DNA from: Pelagibius sp. CAU 1746
Lineage (GTDB): Bacteria > Pseudomonadota > Alphaproteobacteria > Kiloniellales > Kiloniellaceae
Assembly (NCBI RefSeq): GCF_039839785.1
Contig: NZ_JBDOQT010000001.1
Coordinates: forward strand, 868,001 to 932,000
Length of the DNA: 64,000 bases
Reading direction: 5' to 3'
The first letter of the stretch is position 1. Each line of letters opens with the position of its first letter. The notes under the pieces were generated by a model. It had not been told where the DNA came from. It saw nothing but the letters and a program-made list of their open reading frames with translations, and did not search any database. The position numbers and the translations under genes are program-made. Of this stretch, positions 63,905 to 64,000 are shown piece by piece.

Positions 63905-64000
63905 ACGCCTGGGCCGCTTAGCTCCGCTGTGTGCCTCCAAGGGGGCGACGTGCTCCCTTGGGTATAGGGCGCACCCCGGCCGGGCGCAAGGGCGCCAGGC

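Overview
The window is GC-rich DNA (by eye about 65-70% G+C) from an alphaproteobacterium, most likely a Rhodospirillales-type heterotroph. The evidence is a complete System I cytochrome c maturation cluster (ccmABCDEFGHI), an IalB-family periplasmic protein, DUF1127, PAS_5 and NnrU proteins, an Mla-type lipid transporter whose permease carries a STAS domain, and many ATGA-overlapping operons. There is no integrase, transposase or CRISPR array; it reads as ordinary chromosome with a few odd accessory genes.

Layout. 1-4.0 kb: end of a branched-chain amino-acid-type (Liv) ABC transporter operon with a PaaK-like AMP-forming ligase. 4.0-6.7 kb: a small lipoprotein, a structured intergenic region ending in an intrinsic terminator (candidate ncRNA), and a response regulator/histidine kinase pair. 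7.0-14.3 kb: the ccm cluster. 14.5-17.7 kb: a polar (basic) amino acid ABC transporter, followed 16 bp later by a lone contractile-tail sheath gene (17.7-19.2 kb). 19.2-22.4 kb: cupin, tRNA-Ala(CGC), yggT-yggU, folD and a DUF3253 protein. 22.4-31.4 kb: NnrU, an AraC regulator, a PAS_5 protein, azlCD, argG, two paralogous small membrane proteins, rlmN, an IalB protein, and a ChrR-like anti-sigma factor whose sigma gene is only a remnant. 31.4-43.9 kb: metabolic and transport genes (RNA methyltransferase, asparaginase-II family, quinone oxidoreductase, SAM methyltransferase, aminotransferase plus acetoacetyl-CoA synthetase, two EamA exporters, DUF1232, Rieske oxygenase, ComB-like phosphatase). 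44.0-49.3 kb: an acidic repeat/coiled-coil protein and an mlaEFD-lipoprotein operon. 49.4-56.3 kb: OsmC, a TPR-like protein, DUF2270, a cupredoxin/cytochrome P460 pair, a TetR regulator, and chromate-resistance genes (ChrA and a rhodanese-ChrB fusion). 56.4-64 kb: an unknown small protein, NAD-dependent epimerase, HI0933-type flavoprotein, DUF533, pgk, an exported RidA homologue, LysE and a JmjC/cupin-4 ribosomal oxygenase-like protein.

How parts fit together. The ccm genes export haem and attach it to apocytochromes; the window contains one candidate client, the CXXCH-bearing P460 protein. Two amino-acid uptake systems (Liv and basic amino acid) are balanced by several exporters (AzlCD, two EamA proteins, LysE). 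Envelope maintenance is represented by Mla and several lipoproteins.

The most unusual items are the orphan sheath gene sitting in an amino acid transporter operon, the candidate terminated ncRNA at about 4.59-4.78 kb, a DUF167 gene with no standard start codon but a strong Shine-Dalgarno sequence before ATC, three copies of a roughly 95-105 bp structured intergenic repeat each placed at a gene's stop codon, the decayed ECF sigma gene still overlapping its anti-sigma partner, and a perfect 22-bp palindrome in front of the cupredoxin/P460 operon.
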